This document shows positions 17,147 to 25,745 of a stretch of DNA of 64,000 nt, in pieces. A program made the translations under genes and the position numbers. Within the stretch, counting starts at the first letter, position 1. Each line of letters starts with the position of its first letter. Origin of the DNA: CAZQRP01 sp964596125 (GTDB lineage: Bacteria > Chloroflexota > Dehalococcoidia > GIF9 > UBA5629). The notes under the pieces were generated by a model that saw nothing but the letters and a program-made list of their open reading frames with translations, did no database searches and was not told where the DNA came from. Where the stretch lies: assembly GCA_964596125.1 (NCBI GenBank), contig CAZQRP010000012.1:38352-102351 (forward strand). The letters run 5' to 3'.

Positions 17147-17446
17147 ATGGCAGAAACAGCACAACAAATATTTGATAAGATTAAAGAGTATATCAGCGGG
17201 CATGGAAGACCATATCAGGAATGGTATGCAGGGATAACATCTGACATTGAAACTCGTCTTTTTAAAGACCACAATGTTTTACGAGACAATGGTATATGGG
17301 TATATAATGAATGCAATAATAACGAAATTGCTAGAAGTGTGGAAGATGGATTAATTAGATTGGGTTGCGATGGTGGTAGTGGAGGTGGTGACCAATCATC
17401 AACTTGTGTTTATGCCTATCTCAAATTAACTAGTACTAAACCTTAG
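17147..17446 (+). CDS. small protein with GIY-YIG-like pattern
   Basis: The 99-residue product contains WYAGITSDIETRLFKDHNV (near residues 25-43) followed by a helix and a Gly-rich GCDGGSGGGDQSS stretch and YAYLK. The first block resembles a GIY-YIG nuclease core (W/Y-x-G-I-T with a following Arg), but the family assignment is uncertain and the catalytic Glu is not clear. A consensus promoter and AAGGAGGTGGATT ribosome site support expression. It sits in the AT-rich island, transcribed away from the three-gene operon. Confidence 0.75.
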   Translation: MAETAQQIFDKIKEYISGHGRPYQEWYAGITSDIETRLFKDHNVLRDNGIWVYNECNNNEIARSVEDGLIRLGCDGGSGGGDQSSTCVYAYLKLTSTKP

Positions 17447-17576
17447 TTTCGGCACACCTACTAGTTAACAAAGGGACAGTCATGATCCGATTACCGATGG
17501 TGATTTCCAACTTATTGCCGAATGTAGTCACTTATTCAAACTGACTCAATACCAATTGGGTTCTGTAGCATTTGTG

Positions 17577-17605
17577 TTGACACCTCCTCCACATTAGACT
17601 AGACT
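17577..17605 (+). promoter_or_regulatory. promoter of the 83-residue gene
   Basis: TTGACA at 17577-17582, a 17-base spacer and TAGACT at 17600-17605. The start point would be near 17612, followed by GGAGGAG and the ATG at 17633. Confidence 0.6.
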
Positions 17606-17632
17606 AATAATAATCCACTGGAGGAGTGTAAT

Positions 17633-17884
17633 ATGCCAATTCCATTAAAACAATATCAAGATGGAGTGGAACCACAAGAGGCTGAAATCCTTGCCAAACT
17701 AGAACAGAAGCCATATCAAGCATATACTCTCGATGACTTATTACCGAAATCCAATAACCTAATAGTCACTTTTACCCAAGGTCTGGCACTTGCTAATCGA
17801 ATGGACACGTTAATCAGCAAGGGACTAGTGAAATCAAAATATATTGGATTGGTACGCTATTACGTATCTGCCAAAGCTACTTAG
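17633..17884 (+). CDS. small protein, possible winged-helix fold
   Basis: The 83-residue protein has a helix-rich layout: EAEILAKLEQKPYQAYTLDDLL, then helices with LANRMDTLISKGLVKSKYIG and a strand pair (LVRYYVSAK). The 'open the next step, helix, then K-GLV-K...Y' pattern is that of small winged-helix DNA-binding proteins. GGAGGAG lies seven bases before the ATG. It is an accessory-island gene with no obvious partner, and the function is not known. Confidence 0.7.
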   Translation: MPIPLKQYQDGVEPQEAEILAKLEQKPYQAYTLDDLLPKSNNLIVTFTQGLALANRMDTLISKGLVKSKYIGLVRYYVSAKAT

Positions 17885-18049
17885 ACTTTAAAGTATCTCT
17901 ATAGAGGTCATATATAGGAATTGCTTCTCGAAGCATATCTAATGTGAATCTTTGTAGCTCCTCCCTGATAATATTCCGAAGCCGTTCTTCAGTCTTTCTC
18001 TTTGAGTTTTATTACTGCTTTGTGGTATTGACATAACATTTTGCACGCC

Positions 18050-18220
18050 CCTACTGGTTAAGGGGAAGGGGAGAAGTAATGGAAGAGGGGCTGGCGCCCC
18101 TCTTATATATCCTGTTATTATATCCTGAGGAGAGTTGAAGAGAGGCTTCACCTCTCTTATTAAAATTCTTCCCCAGGATTGGGGGATACAGCGAGTTGAA
18201 TCTGAGCTTTTCAGCGTCCT
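18050..18220. repeat. hairpin-rich intergenic repeat, copy 2
   Basis: The element holds two perfect hairpins, AAGAGGGGC/GCCCCTCTT (18083-18104) and AAGAGAGG/CCTCTCTT (18138-18158), and then CCCC-AGGATT-GGGG (18171-18184). The tail GCGAGTTGAATCTGAGCTTT plus TTCAGC is shared with 6626-6660. It sits directly before the NUDIX gene and could also affect transcript stability. Confidence 0.6.
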
Positions 18221-18240
18221 CGTACTAAGGAGCGATTGAA

Positions 18241-18795
18241 ATGGAAATCATTAAAAGAGAGGTCGTTTTTGAAGGAAAGTATTTACGGTTTGTGAAAAAG
18301 GACGCCAGGACAATAACGGATGATAAAATCTCCTGGGAAACCGTAGAGAGGACAAATATCGATGGCAAAGGAGTGGTAGTGATTATCGGTCTAACCAGTG
18401 AAAAAGAATTAATCCTGGAAAAGAACTGGAGAGCTCCCGTGGAATCATCTATCATCCAGTTTCCCGCCGGTCTTATCGATATAGCAGGAGAAAGCCAGGA
18501 AGAGGCAGCTCGGAGAGAGCTGCTGGAGGAAACCGGCTACAAGGCGAAAAAGCTCATCCCTGTTATTTCAGCGCCGAATTCCCCGGAGCTCACTTCTACC
18601 AGGGCGGTTCATTTCTTCGCTCCTGAAGTTGAGTTTACCGGGGAAGGGAAGAGGGACAGTACCGAAGAAATCGAAGTCTTAAAGGTCCCGGTTGAGAAAA
18701 TCGATGATTTCCTGCTCAATCTTCCAGTAGATGCTCAGCTTGATCTCAGAGTTCCCGGCATTCTCTGGATTCTGGAAAGGAAAAAACTGATTTAA
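18241..18795 (+). CDS. NUDIX hydrolase, ADP-ribose pyrophosphatase-like
   Basis: The 184-residue protein has the ADP-ribose pyrophosphatase layout: an N-terminal beta domain, then the Nudix box as FPAGLIDIAGESQEEAARRE followed by LLEETGY (about 78-105). One residue more than usual lies between the first Gly and the first conserved Glu. NSPELTSTRAVHFFAPEVEF after the box is typical of the ADPRase group. These enzymes hydrolyse nucleoside diphosphates linked to sugars, with Mg2+. The ATG follows AAGGAGCGATTGAA. It is monocistronic. Confidence 0.93.
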   Translation: MEIIKREVVFEGKYLRFVKKDARTITDDKISWETVERTNIDGKGVVVIIGLTSEKELILEKNWRAPVESSIIQFPAGLIDIAGESQEEAARRELLEETGYKAKKLIPVISAPNSPELTSTRAVHFFAPEVEFTGEGKRDSTEEIEVLKVPVEKIDDFLLNLPVDAQLDLRVPGILWILERKKLI

Positions 18796-18985
18796 ATCAC
18801 GATAATGACAGTGCCCTCGCCCGCGATATCCGCTTTTCTCCCGTATCCTGTTTACTATACTGACATATTCCCCCTTACCGGAATATCGCGCTCCGGGACT
18901 ATCATACCGCCGGATGCTGTTCACTACGCTTCACAGCTCATAAGGCTTGCCCGGCTGCCGGCGCCGGCTTCCCGGACAGACCTGT

Positions 18986-19468
18986 TTACGCCTCGGTTAC
19001 CACTTTGTCTATATGGGAAACCATGCCCTTCCGCGCTTTGGTCAACTGCTGCGGCTTGCGGTCATCGAAGCGAATAGCGTGAGTTTCACAGACTTTAACA
19101 CATTCCGGGTCGCCCCCGCACAGGTCGCATTTAATAACCTCATTGTCCGGAGTGAGCCTGATAGAACCGTAGGGGCAGGCATCAATGCAGAGTTCACAGT
19201 TTGTGCATTTTTCGTAGTCCAACACTACATAACCAGTGGTCAGGTCTTTCTGCAATGCTTCGACAGGACAGGCTGCCACACAGGACGGTTCCTCACAGTT
19301 GACACATACCCTGGGGAATCTCAGCCCTTCTATCATATAGAATTCGCAGTGTATCCTGGCTTTCGCCGGATTGGACTCCTGTTCTTTAACCAGGGAGCAG
19401 ATAAGTTCACACATCTTGCACCCGGTACACAAACTGTAGTCTATTAACATATTCTTTTGAGCTGCCAT
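18986..19468 (-). CDS. 4x[4Fe-4S] ferredoxin, electron partner of aldehyde oxidoreductase
   Basis: The 160-residue polyferredoxin has four cluster motifs: CTGCKMCELIC (residues 16-26), CVNCEEPSCVAACP, CTNCELCIDACP and a CDLCGGDPECVKVC set, as in HycB/DmsB-like electron carriers. AAGGAGG lies before the ATG. It is the gene immediately after the aldehyde:ferredoxin oxidoreductase on the same strand, with a 33-base gap, so it most likely passes electrons from that enzyme to a redox partner in the cytoplasm. Confidence 0.93.
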   Translation of the reverse strand: MAAQKNMLIDYSLCTGCKMCELICSLVKEQESNPAKARIHCEFYMIEGLRFPRVCVNCEEPSCVAACPVEALQKDLTTGYVVLDYEKCTNCELCIDACPYGSIRLTPDNEVIKCDLCGGDPECVKVCETHAIRFDDRKPQQLTKARKGMVSHIDKVVTEA

Positions 19469-19501
19469 GAGCTTTCCTCCTTCAATATCTCCCTGGCTCT
19501 A

Positions 19502-21382
19502 TCACAAGGTATGAGACGGTTCTTTATCCAGGTTAAGCCGCTTCAAGGTTTCCGGTGTAGGTCTCCCTTCCCAGTCCCAGCCATGGAGTTCGTAGTATTC
19601 ATCCAGCATATCGGAGTATTTGTCCGGCTCAAGGCTTACTCCGTCAAGCCTTCCGCCTATTATCGGTATCGTGGCAAGAGGTGACGGCAGGTCTCCTTCT
19701 CTGCCCACACCATCCCTCGCATTGAACATCCGCTCCATATTGAATATCCGCTCACCCACCTCCATCAATTCCTGGCTGGTCATATCCCAGCCGGTGACGG
19801 CATTGACTACCTCGACGATTTCATCGAAGCCATACCAATCGGGAGCAGCGAACTTCGTCCAGAATTTGCATAAGCCCACTGCATCGATAACGGAGTAGAG
19901 AAATTGAGTCCAGGTAGCCATCCAGGCCTTGGTATCCCAGGCCAGCGGATCAGGGTTCATCGGCCGGCCGAATATCTTCTCCAGGACGTCCGGCGGCAAA
20001 TTCATGTGTTCCATGTTGCAGATACCTCTGAGGTGATCGTTTCCCCGGTTAGAGGTCAGGTTTCCCAGCGGTGTAGCCCGCTGCTGAATTAACGGACCCT
20101 CCAGGTCCAGGCCTTTCCCGCACCGATAATAGTAATAGGCGGCTTCCGGCTTGCGGAGCCTCTTCATCGCCTCATCAGGGCCGTCAGCGATAATAGCCCC
20201 CAGGCCTTCCCGCTTCGCTATCAGCTCGGGTAGTTTCACTATCGTATCCCGGTCCCCCCACTCCATATGAAAGCCATACGTATGGCTGGAGTCGATTATG
20301 CCCCTCTGCCATAGCTCCATTAGCCAGCCCACATGGTTTGCATAGGTCCATACGTCGATGCCATACCTGTTGCACGCCTCTTCAGCAGCCAGAGCGATGT
20401 CCCAGTAAGGGTTCCCCAGACCGGCGCCGAATCCCGCCATGATGTACCATTCCGGGCCCTCTCCCTCAAGGCCAGCAAAGGGGCCTTCCTTGATTTTCCA
20501 TCGGTGCTCGCAATGCATGGCACACCCATGACAGGCGAACATTCTCTCCTGGAACTTATCAATAAAAACGTCGACCTCCATGTTCCCGAGTCCCTCCGGG
20601 AAGCCGATTATCTGATGATTTCGGGAGCGAACAAATCCCCGTTCGCGGTTCACCACCCAGGGCCAGAGGAGGCCCCACTTGGTCATTATCTGAAAGATTT
20701 TGGTACTTCGGGCATAGCTCAGTTGTTTCTTGGTTATTTCCATGAGCTTGTCAGTGTGTTTTGCCTTGAGCCCCTTTGTGCCCCGTACTGCGACTGCCTT
20801 GAGCCGTTTGGAACCCATTATACAGCCCATACCTGTCCTGCCAGCAGCTCTCTTAAGCCGTGTTCTGACACAGGCATATCTCACCAGTCTCTCGCCGGCA
20901 GGTCCAATGCAGACTACCTTTACATCCGGGTCACCTAACTCTTCACAGAGCTTTGTTTGGGTCTCAAAGGTGTCAAGACCCCAAAGGTTAGAGGCATCTT
21001 TAAGTTCTATTTGCCCATCGTGAATCCATAGGTAGGTCGGTACTTTCGCCTTTCCCTTGATTACCAGATGTTGAAATCCAGCATATTTAAGCTCCGGGCT
21101 GAAGTCGCCACCAACATTAGAGTCTCCATAATGACCTGTTAGCGGTGACTTGCCGGTTATGTGAGTCCTTCCATAGGCGGTGGTAAAATGGCCCGACGCT
21201 ATGCCAGCGCTGATGATCACTGCATTCTCGGGGCTCATCGGGTTTGTCCCCTTCTCCACGTAATTATACAGAAGATAGGCAGCCATGCCTCTGCCACCCA
21301 GAAACATTCGATGTAAGTCTTCAGGTATATCTTTTACAGTAACTTCTCCCGTGCTAAGGTCTATATAGGCTACTCGGTCCAC
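19502..21382 (-). CDS. aldehyde:ferredoxin oxidoreductase family protein
   Basis: The 626-residue protein has the AOR family plan: an N-terminal domain with YNYVEKGTNPMSPENA and GRTHITGKSPLTG (pterin binding), GMGCIMGSKRLKAVAVRG (near 187-204), cluster Cys in CHGCAMHCEH, and a late Cys (GLCKFW). Family members use a tungsten or molybdenum bispterin and one [4Fe-4S] cluster to oxidise aldehydes to acids, or the reverse at low potential. Translation starts at GTG after GGGAGAAACT. The adjacent polyferredoxin is its likely acceptor. Subfamily and substrate cannot be settled from sequence. Confidence 0.94.
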   Translation of the reverse strand: MDRVAYIDLSTGEVTVKDIPEDLHRMFLGGRGMAAYLLYNYVEKGTNPMSPENAVIISAGIASGHFTTAYGRTHITGKSPLTGHYGDSNVGGDFSPELKYAGFQHLVIKGKAKVPTYLWIHDGQIELKDASNLWGLDTFETQTKLCEELGDPDVKVVCIGPAGERLVRYACVRTRLKRAAGRTGMGCIMGSKRLKAVAVRGTKGLKAKHTDKLMEITKKQLSYARSTKIFQIMTKWGLLWPWVVNRERGFVRSRNHQIIGFPEGLGNMEVDVFIDKFQERMFACHGCAMHCEHRWKIKEGPFAGLEGEGPEWYIMAGFGAGLGNPYWDIALAAEEACNRYGIDVWTYANHVGWLMELWQRGIIDSSHTYGFHMEWGDRDTIVKLPELIAKREGLGAIIADGPDEAMKRLRKPEAAYYYYRCGKGLDLEGPLIQQRATPLGNLTSNRGNDHLRGICNMEHMNLPPDVLEKIFGRPMNPDPLAWDTKAWMATWTQFLYSVIDAVGLCKFWTKFAAPDWYGFDEIVEVVNAVTGWDMTSQELMEVGERIFNMERMFNARDGVGREGDLPSPLATIPIIGGRLDGVSLEPDKYSDMLDEYYELHGWDWEGRPTPETLKRLNLDKEPSHTL

Positions 21383-21469
21383 AGTTTCTCCCTTCTAATA
21401 CTACTAATGTACCCTAATGTCGTACAGTATCTTTTAACCATGTTTTCTTAATCACTGCTTTCACTGCTG

Positions 21470-21691
21470 TTACGGTATCCGGCCGCCATCGGGCTTGTAC
21501 GTAGAAATGACTGGCCTTAGTACCATCGGGATGTCAGGATTTATCCAGCTTATCACCCAATCGGCCCCGCATTTAGGGCAATGTACCTCTTCCTGACTTT
21601 GATCAAGAGGCAATTTCTCCCCGCATATCATGCACCTGACACGCTGATATATTTGTTTTTCTCTGGCATACTCCTGAGGCACGATAATCAC
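21470..21691 (-). CDS. small zinc-ribbon protein upstream of the AOR gene
   Basis: The 73-residue protein has one zinc ribbon: CMICGEKLPLD ... CPKCGADW. The rest is short hydrophobic and Pro-rich sequence. It lies upstream of the AOR gene on the same strand (87-base gap), suggesting one operon; a role in AOR maturation or in recognition of the partner is possible but not shown. The start is either of two GTG codons, the second of which sits seven bases after AGGGGG. Confidence 0.65.
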   Translation of the reverse strand: MIIVPQEYAREKQIYQRVRCMICGEKLPLDQSQEEVHCPKCGADWVISWINPDIPMVLRPVISTYKPDGGRIP

Positions 21692-22252
21692 CCCCTTTTT
21701 TTGACAGGCTCGCCAATAGCGTATCTTGCTGAATTAGTATGGTGAGCCTTCCCTGTCCCTACTGCGGATAAAAATGCAACATATAATCAGACGGCGCGAA
21801 TCAAAGAAGCTACATTATTCGAATCCAGGCTGATTACCACGCAGTACTTAATTCACCTATAAACTAACATTTCTGGCAGACCTTGTCAAACATTGTCACT
21901 TCAGGACCCGAGTTTCGTTCTGAAAAGCACAGCGCTCCCGATAGCAAATGAGAAAACGTTCAAAACGGCTTTATTCCTGCGTACCCGAGCATTATTCACC
22001 ACGGGCATTTCAACAGGCAAATAGAAGGTTAACAGTGAAAGTGTACTATACATATTCCATGCCGGAAGCTATCATGAATCCGTCTCCACGTGACATACCA
22101 TGATAGTCCTGAGGGTGACCGGTCCTGGCTAACCAGCGCCTACTGTAGTCAACAGGCAGTTACCCTATTGTATCCTTTCTCTCACTATGTGTGTGCAAAA
22201 TGCTCTATGCTATAATTGCGTTGAGCAATCGTGAAACGTAGAGGGTCTGCCT
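21692..22252. other. intergenic region before the methyltransferase
   Basis: No gene beyond a ten-codon frame (MVSLPCPYCG, near 21749) that looks like a zinc-ribbon fragment. An extended -10 TGC-TATAAT at 22208-22216 with a weak -35 lies 36 bases before the next GTG start and is its likely promoter. Confidence 0.45.
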
Positions 22253-22840
22253 GTGATTAACGGTCTCTTTCCAATTTCTTACTTAATCGGTCTGATCGTG
22301 GGATCATTCATCCGGGTTTGGTATGGTAAAAGATACAAACAGGATAGAACAGCTATCTTTCGCACAGAAGGGCTTGCTGTTGGACTACTTGCATCCCTCT
22401 GGGGAATAACCATACTCATACCTGTCTTCTATATGTTTACCCACTGGCTGGATTTTGCCAATTATGACCTGCCAGCCTGGGCTGGCTGGTCTGGCGTAGC
22501 CATCTTTGCCTTTGCATTGTGGTTACTCTGGAGATCACACACCGACCTGGGACGCAACTGGTCCGCAACCACAGAAATTAAGGAAAAACAAACACTGGTG
22601 ACCGATGGAGTTTTTCGATTTATCAGGCACCCGATGTATGCTGCACACCTTCTGTGGTGTATCGCTCAAGCATTGTTGATCTGGAACTGGATTGCAGGAC
22701 TGGCCAGTATGGTAGTTTTTGTTCCCTTATACTTCCTGCGGTTTCCTCGTGAGGAGTGTATGATGCTCGACCAGTTTGGAGAGGAGTACCGCCAGTATAT
22801 GAGCCAAACCGGCCGAATTATCCCCCCGCTGCGGAAATGA
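22253..22840 (+). CDS. membrane methyltransferase of the isoprenylcysteine / PEMT type
   Basis: The 195-residue membrane protein has about five hydrophobic segments. Its C-terminal half has the ICMT/PEMT signature: LVTDGVFRFIRHPMYAAHLLW (about 123-143) and later RFPREECMMLDQFGEEYRQYM (about 162-182). Family members transfer methyl groups from S-adenosylmethionine to lipid or protein groups in the membrane. GAGGGTCTGCCT precedes the GTG start. The substrate is unknown; similar small bacterial proteins are often annotated only as isoprenylcysteine carboxyl methyltransferase family. Confidence 0.85.
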   Translation: MINGLFPISYLIGLIVGSFIRVWYGKRYKQDRTAIFRTEGLAVGLLASLWGITILIPVFYMFTHWLDFANYDLPAWAGWSGVAIFAFALWLLWRSHTDLGRNWSATTEIKEKQTLVTDGVFRFIRHPMYAAHLLWCIAQALLIWNWIAGLASMVVFVPLYFLRFPREECMMLDQFGEEYRQYMSQTGRIIPPLRK

Positions 22841-23484
22841 TCGAGGGGCACATCACTTTTGAACGACAATATTTCCGCTGCACAAAGAGACAAAAGGCCT
22901 GACCCGGCTGGTCCTGTTCGCAATCGGATGATGAAAGTGAGCCTGACTATATTGATATCATTGGATTTGTTACGTTCTGATTGGCAATGCCGCTCAGGCT
23001 CGGATCTCCTTAAGTGAGCCTTAAAAGTATTAAAAATCTAGCTTTGAAATGTACGCATAATCTAGGTTATGCGAAGTGGTATTATGTGAAGTGATTGAAC
23101 GTATATTTCGCATGGAGATTCACGAGTGTTTATAAGCGGGATAGTGTTAGTTGTACTCATGGATAGCGGGATTGATAGTGTAGTGTGTGTGCGGTTGTGT
23201 GTGGCGTGGTGGAAGGCAGGGAGAAAGGATAGACCAATGACCCACCCCATGACCCATTTTAAGAGTAAGTAATAGTAAAAGGTACTGCCGTAGATTTTTT
23301 AAAATATAAAAAGGTATTGTATAAGTGGTTTTATTTCTGTTTGGTTTCGGTGGGTTTTTTATTTTGTGAAGATGTTATTGATTCGCAATTTGGTTCTTTA
23401 GTAGTCTGCTCAGCAATATATGTAGCTAATCGGTTAATTCTTTGGATGGTTTCTTTTTCTTATTAGCCATTTAATCATCATTAT
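22841..23484. other. AT-rich intergenic region
   Basis: No protein-like frame on either strand. There is a short imperfect internal repeat around ATAGCGGGAT-AGTGTTAG / ATAGCGGGATTGATAGTGTAG (near 23138-23181), of unknown meaning. It borders the toxin-antitoxin locus and may be part of the same acquired segment. Confidence 0.35.
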
Positions 23485-23754
23485 TTAGGGGTGAGATCCG
23501 ATGTATTTAATTTCAACAATGTGTTCCTCGTTGTCAACCTTATACCAGACACGATGACTATAATCTATGTCATATTGTAAAAAACCCTCTTGCTTACCCT
23601 TTAATTTCTTAAGCCTACCGCCTGACTCAAATCTATTCAATGGAGATTCTTGGAGAAACTTCTTACACCTTTCCATCGCATCTGGTAAGCTATCCTGTAA
23701 TTTATACCAGTCTTTTGCAATAGAACTACTACATTTAATCTCATACGTTTCCAT
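23485..23754 (-). CDS. RelE/ParE-superfamily toxin
   Basis: The 89-residue protein has the RelE/ParE fold pattern: a helical N-terminus (SIAKDWYKLQDSLPDAMERC), then strands with RLKKLKGKQEGFLQYDIDY, SHRVWYKVDNEEHIVEIKYIGSHP. Members are ribosome-dependent mRNA nucleases or gyrase inhibitors; which applies cannot be told. Its ATG overlaps the antitoxin stop by one base (TAATG), so expression is translationally coupled. Confidence 0.85.
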   Translation of the reverse strand: METYEIKCSSSIAKDWYKLQDSLPDAMERCKKFLQESPLNRFESGGRLKKLKGKQEGFLQYDIDYSHRVWYKVDNEEHIVEIKYIGSHP

Positions 23755-24200
23755 TATTTAATGGTAACATAATCATCTTTACGTGCTTTTGCTTTTAGGG
23801 CCTTCATAACAGCAGGATTATTTTTGGTCTCAGCAGTAGCTTGCCAATCTTCTAATAATTCCTCTACATTTTCCCACTTGTCATTTGCTATCGATGCCAA
23901 AATATTATCGATATACTCCACTTGAAATTGTTCTATTTCTTCGGCATCAAGATATTCCAACCAGGGATAGACCGTACTCTTGTTACCCCTTTCTATTTCA
24001 TTACATAGCTTAATAGCCGATTCTAAATAATGCCTGCCTAAATATAATTCCCGCACACGTTCCCGGCTAAATACTACAACCTTATTATCTCCGGTAGTAA
24101 CCGTTACCGGGCGCTTAGATGCTACGCCAAGCCAATAGCTTTGGCTGTTACGAAACTTGGTAGCACTTATAATTTCATCATTTAAAATATGAGTTATCAT
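23754..24200 (-). CDS. Phd/YefM-like antitoxin with long C-terminus
   Basis: The N-terminal 70 residues follow the Phd/YefM DNA-binding pattern (ISATKFRNSQSYWLGVASK, then RPVTVTTGDNKVVVFSRERV). The acidic, Lys-rich C-terminal part (to residue 148) is long for the family and probably binds and neutralises the toxin encoded next. I chose the ATG at 24200, after AGAGGTTTGAAA; a TTG two codons upstream is the alternative. Palindromes upstream indicate autoregulation by antitoxin binding. Confidence 0.8.
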   Translation of the reverse strand: MITHILNDEIISATKFRNSQSYWLGVASKRPVTVTTGDNKVVVFSRERVRELYLGRHYLESAIKLCNEIERGNKSTVYPWLEYLDAEEIEQFQVEYIDNILASIANDKWENVEELLEDWQATAETKNNPAVMKALKAKARKDDYVTIK

Positions 24201-24225
24201 TTTCAAACCTCTGTTAATCTATTAT

Positions 24226-24286
24226 GTACATATATATGTACTATTTTGTGTACATTAAATGTAACACATTATTTGTTATTTGTCAA
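24226..24286 (-). promoter_or_regulatory. promoter and palindromic operator of the toxin-antitoxin operon
   Basis: On the minus strand TTGACA (24281-24286), a 17-base spacer and TACATT (24258-24263) form a promoter. A perfect 16-base palindrome GTACATATATATGTAC (24226-24241) lies just downstream of the start point, and an imperfect palindrome with the same GTACAT half-site (24247-24266) overlaps the -10. This is the classic layout for repression by the antitoxin. Confidence 0.75.
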
Positions 24287-24364
24287 TACTTTTCGACGCA
24301 TCGAATATAGTCTAACCAAACTATACAAAACTGTTATAATCACCCATGAGGAGGTGGATTCGGT

Positions 24365-24568
24365 ATGAAAGAAATATCACTTTGGTTAGCAGGTGTAGCG
24401 TTTGCTGTTGCATTTCAGGGTGTATCATTCGCCTTACAGGGATGGATATTGAAAACTCCCCGAATAAGTCCAGAAAAGGCAACAAAAATCCAGACCTATG
24501 GTAAAAGGTTAGCAATTATCGGCGCTATAATTTTTCTTATAGGATTGTTGGGCTTTATTATCCTTTAA
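24365..24568 (+). CDS. small two-helix membrane protein
   Basis: The 67-residue protein has an N-terminal hydrophobic helix (about 5-28), a short polar segment with KTPRISPEKATKIQTYGKR, and a second helix (about 47-66). An extended -10 TGT-TATAAT (24332-24340) and GAGGAGGTGGATTCGGT precede the ATG, so expression is well supported. The family is not recognised. It lies beside the toxin-antitoxin locus and could belong to the same acquired segment. Confidence 0.7.
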   Translation: MKEISLWLAGVAFAVAFQGVSFALQGWILKTPRISPEKATKIQTYGKRLAIIGAIIFLIGLLGFIIL

Positions 24569-24761
24569 TATATCCAAGTGGGGAATATCCTCTCTACAAT
24601 CCATGCGTTATCTCCCCGGTACTCCCACAGGCAAACAGAATGGTATAGACTGTGTTGCATTGAGTTTACACCACGCTTGTTACATTGTTTGAGCATTGTG
24701 AACGTATAAAACGCACTATTTTCGGTTGATATGTATAAAGCTTAGCAATGGTAAGAGATAC

Positions 24762-25502
24762 TTAGTCTGCCATTCGCCTATGTGTAGCCTCAGTCCAAGT
24801 CCTAGTTCTTCTGATAAAGTCATTGACCTCCTCACCCGTTCTGAAGCCTTGCTTGCCACAATAGTCGTAGTGAATCATCTTTTCCTTAGCTCTCATTAAT
24901 TTAGGTCTCGGCTTTAAAGCGGGATAGCCTAGAGCCATCATATCATAGACTTCCAGTTCTTGTGGTATTCCCAAGAGGTCCTTTAGCAAACAATGTATTA
25001 AGGGTACCTGGACTCCGGACACCCATTGAGAAGCAAGACCCAGGGTAGTAGCTGCTAGATGCATATACATAAAAGCATTAGCAAGACTAGATGAGAAAAT
25101 CAGTTGGTTGCGATATTTATCGAACCTGACTGCCATTGGCAGCCCCTCTTTTGTTCTTGTATCACCGAATAGTATTATAAAGACCGGCGCTTTACTGTAG
25201 TTCATTTGTCCCCAAGTTGTATGAGAGCGATTCGGTTGCGACAGAACATCGTGCCACGACTCCCTGGTAGCTTCCATTCTAATCCGTTGAGATAAATACT
25301 CGTTAATAAGTTGTACAATGCTATCTTTTAACTCTTGATTTTTGACCACGATAAATTCCCATGGCTGTGAGTTCAAACCAGATGGAGCCCAGCGAGCGAC
25401 CTCAATAATCTTATCCACAAATTCATCAGGAATTGGGTCTGGCTTGAACCTTCTAATGCTTCTCCGTTGTTTTACCAAATCTAGAAGACTATCATAGTTC
25501 AC
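24762..25502 (-). CDS. nitroreductase family protein
   Basis: The 246-residue FMN enzyme has the nitroreductase start QRRSIRRFKPDPIPDEFVDKI, then WAPSGLNSQPWEFIVV (about 36-51), and the helical dimer domain; the late ALGYPALKPRPK motif is typical. Family members reduce nitroaromatics, quinones or flavins with NAD(P)H. Translation starts at GTG after AAGGAGG. A C-terminal extension after residue 210 (EEVNDFIRRTRTW) is family-like. It is monocistronic, and the substrate is undetermined. Confidence 0.92.
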   Translation of the reverse strand: MNYDSLLDLVKQRRSIRRFKPDPIPDEFVDKIIEVARWAPSGLNSQPWEFIVVKNQELKDSIVQLINEYLSQRIRMEATRESWHDVLSQPNRSHTTWGQMNYSKAPVFIILFGDTRTKEGLPMAVRFDKYRNQLIFSSSLANAFMYMHLAATTLGLASQWVSGVQVPLIHCLLKDLLGIPQELEVYDMMALGYPALKPRPKLMRAKEKMIHYDYCGKQGFRTGEEVNDFIRRTRTWTEATHRRMAD

Positions 25503-25745
25503 TGTAACCTCCTTGTATGATATCGGTTGTCACATTAAAAGCGATGTAAAAAGAAATCATCGCCTGTAAGGATGATACCGTATGCGACAGGGATATTGTA
25601 GCACAATGCGAGAAGTTTACTTATGCTGGACAATAAGCCATCTTTAAAATCACTCACTTTATCAGTAACCTGAATCGTGCAATACTATGGACAAGTGATT
25701 AGAGAATAGTATACACACAGCTCAAATCCTCATACGTTACCTGCA

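Noticed and set aside
23062..23250. 62-codon minus-strand frame
   Set aside because: Thr/His-rich low-complexity product without a start site; likely chance.
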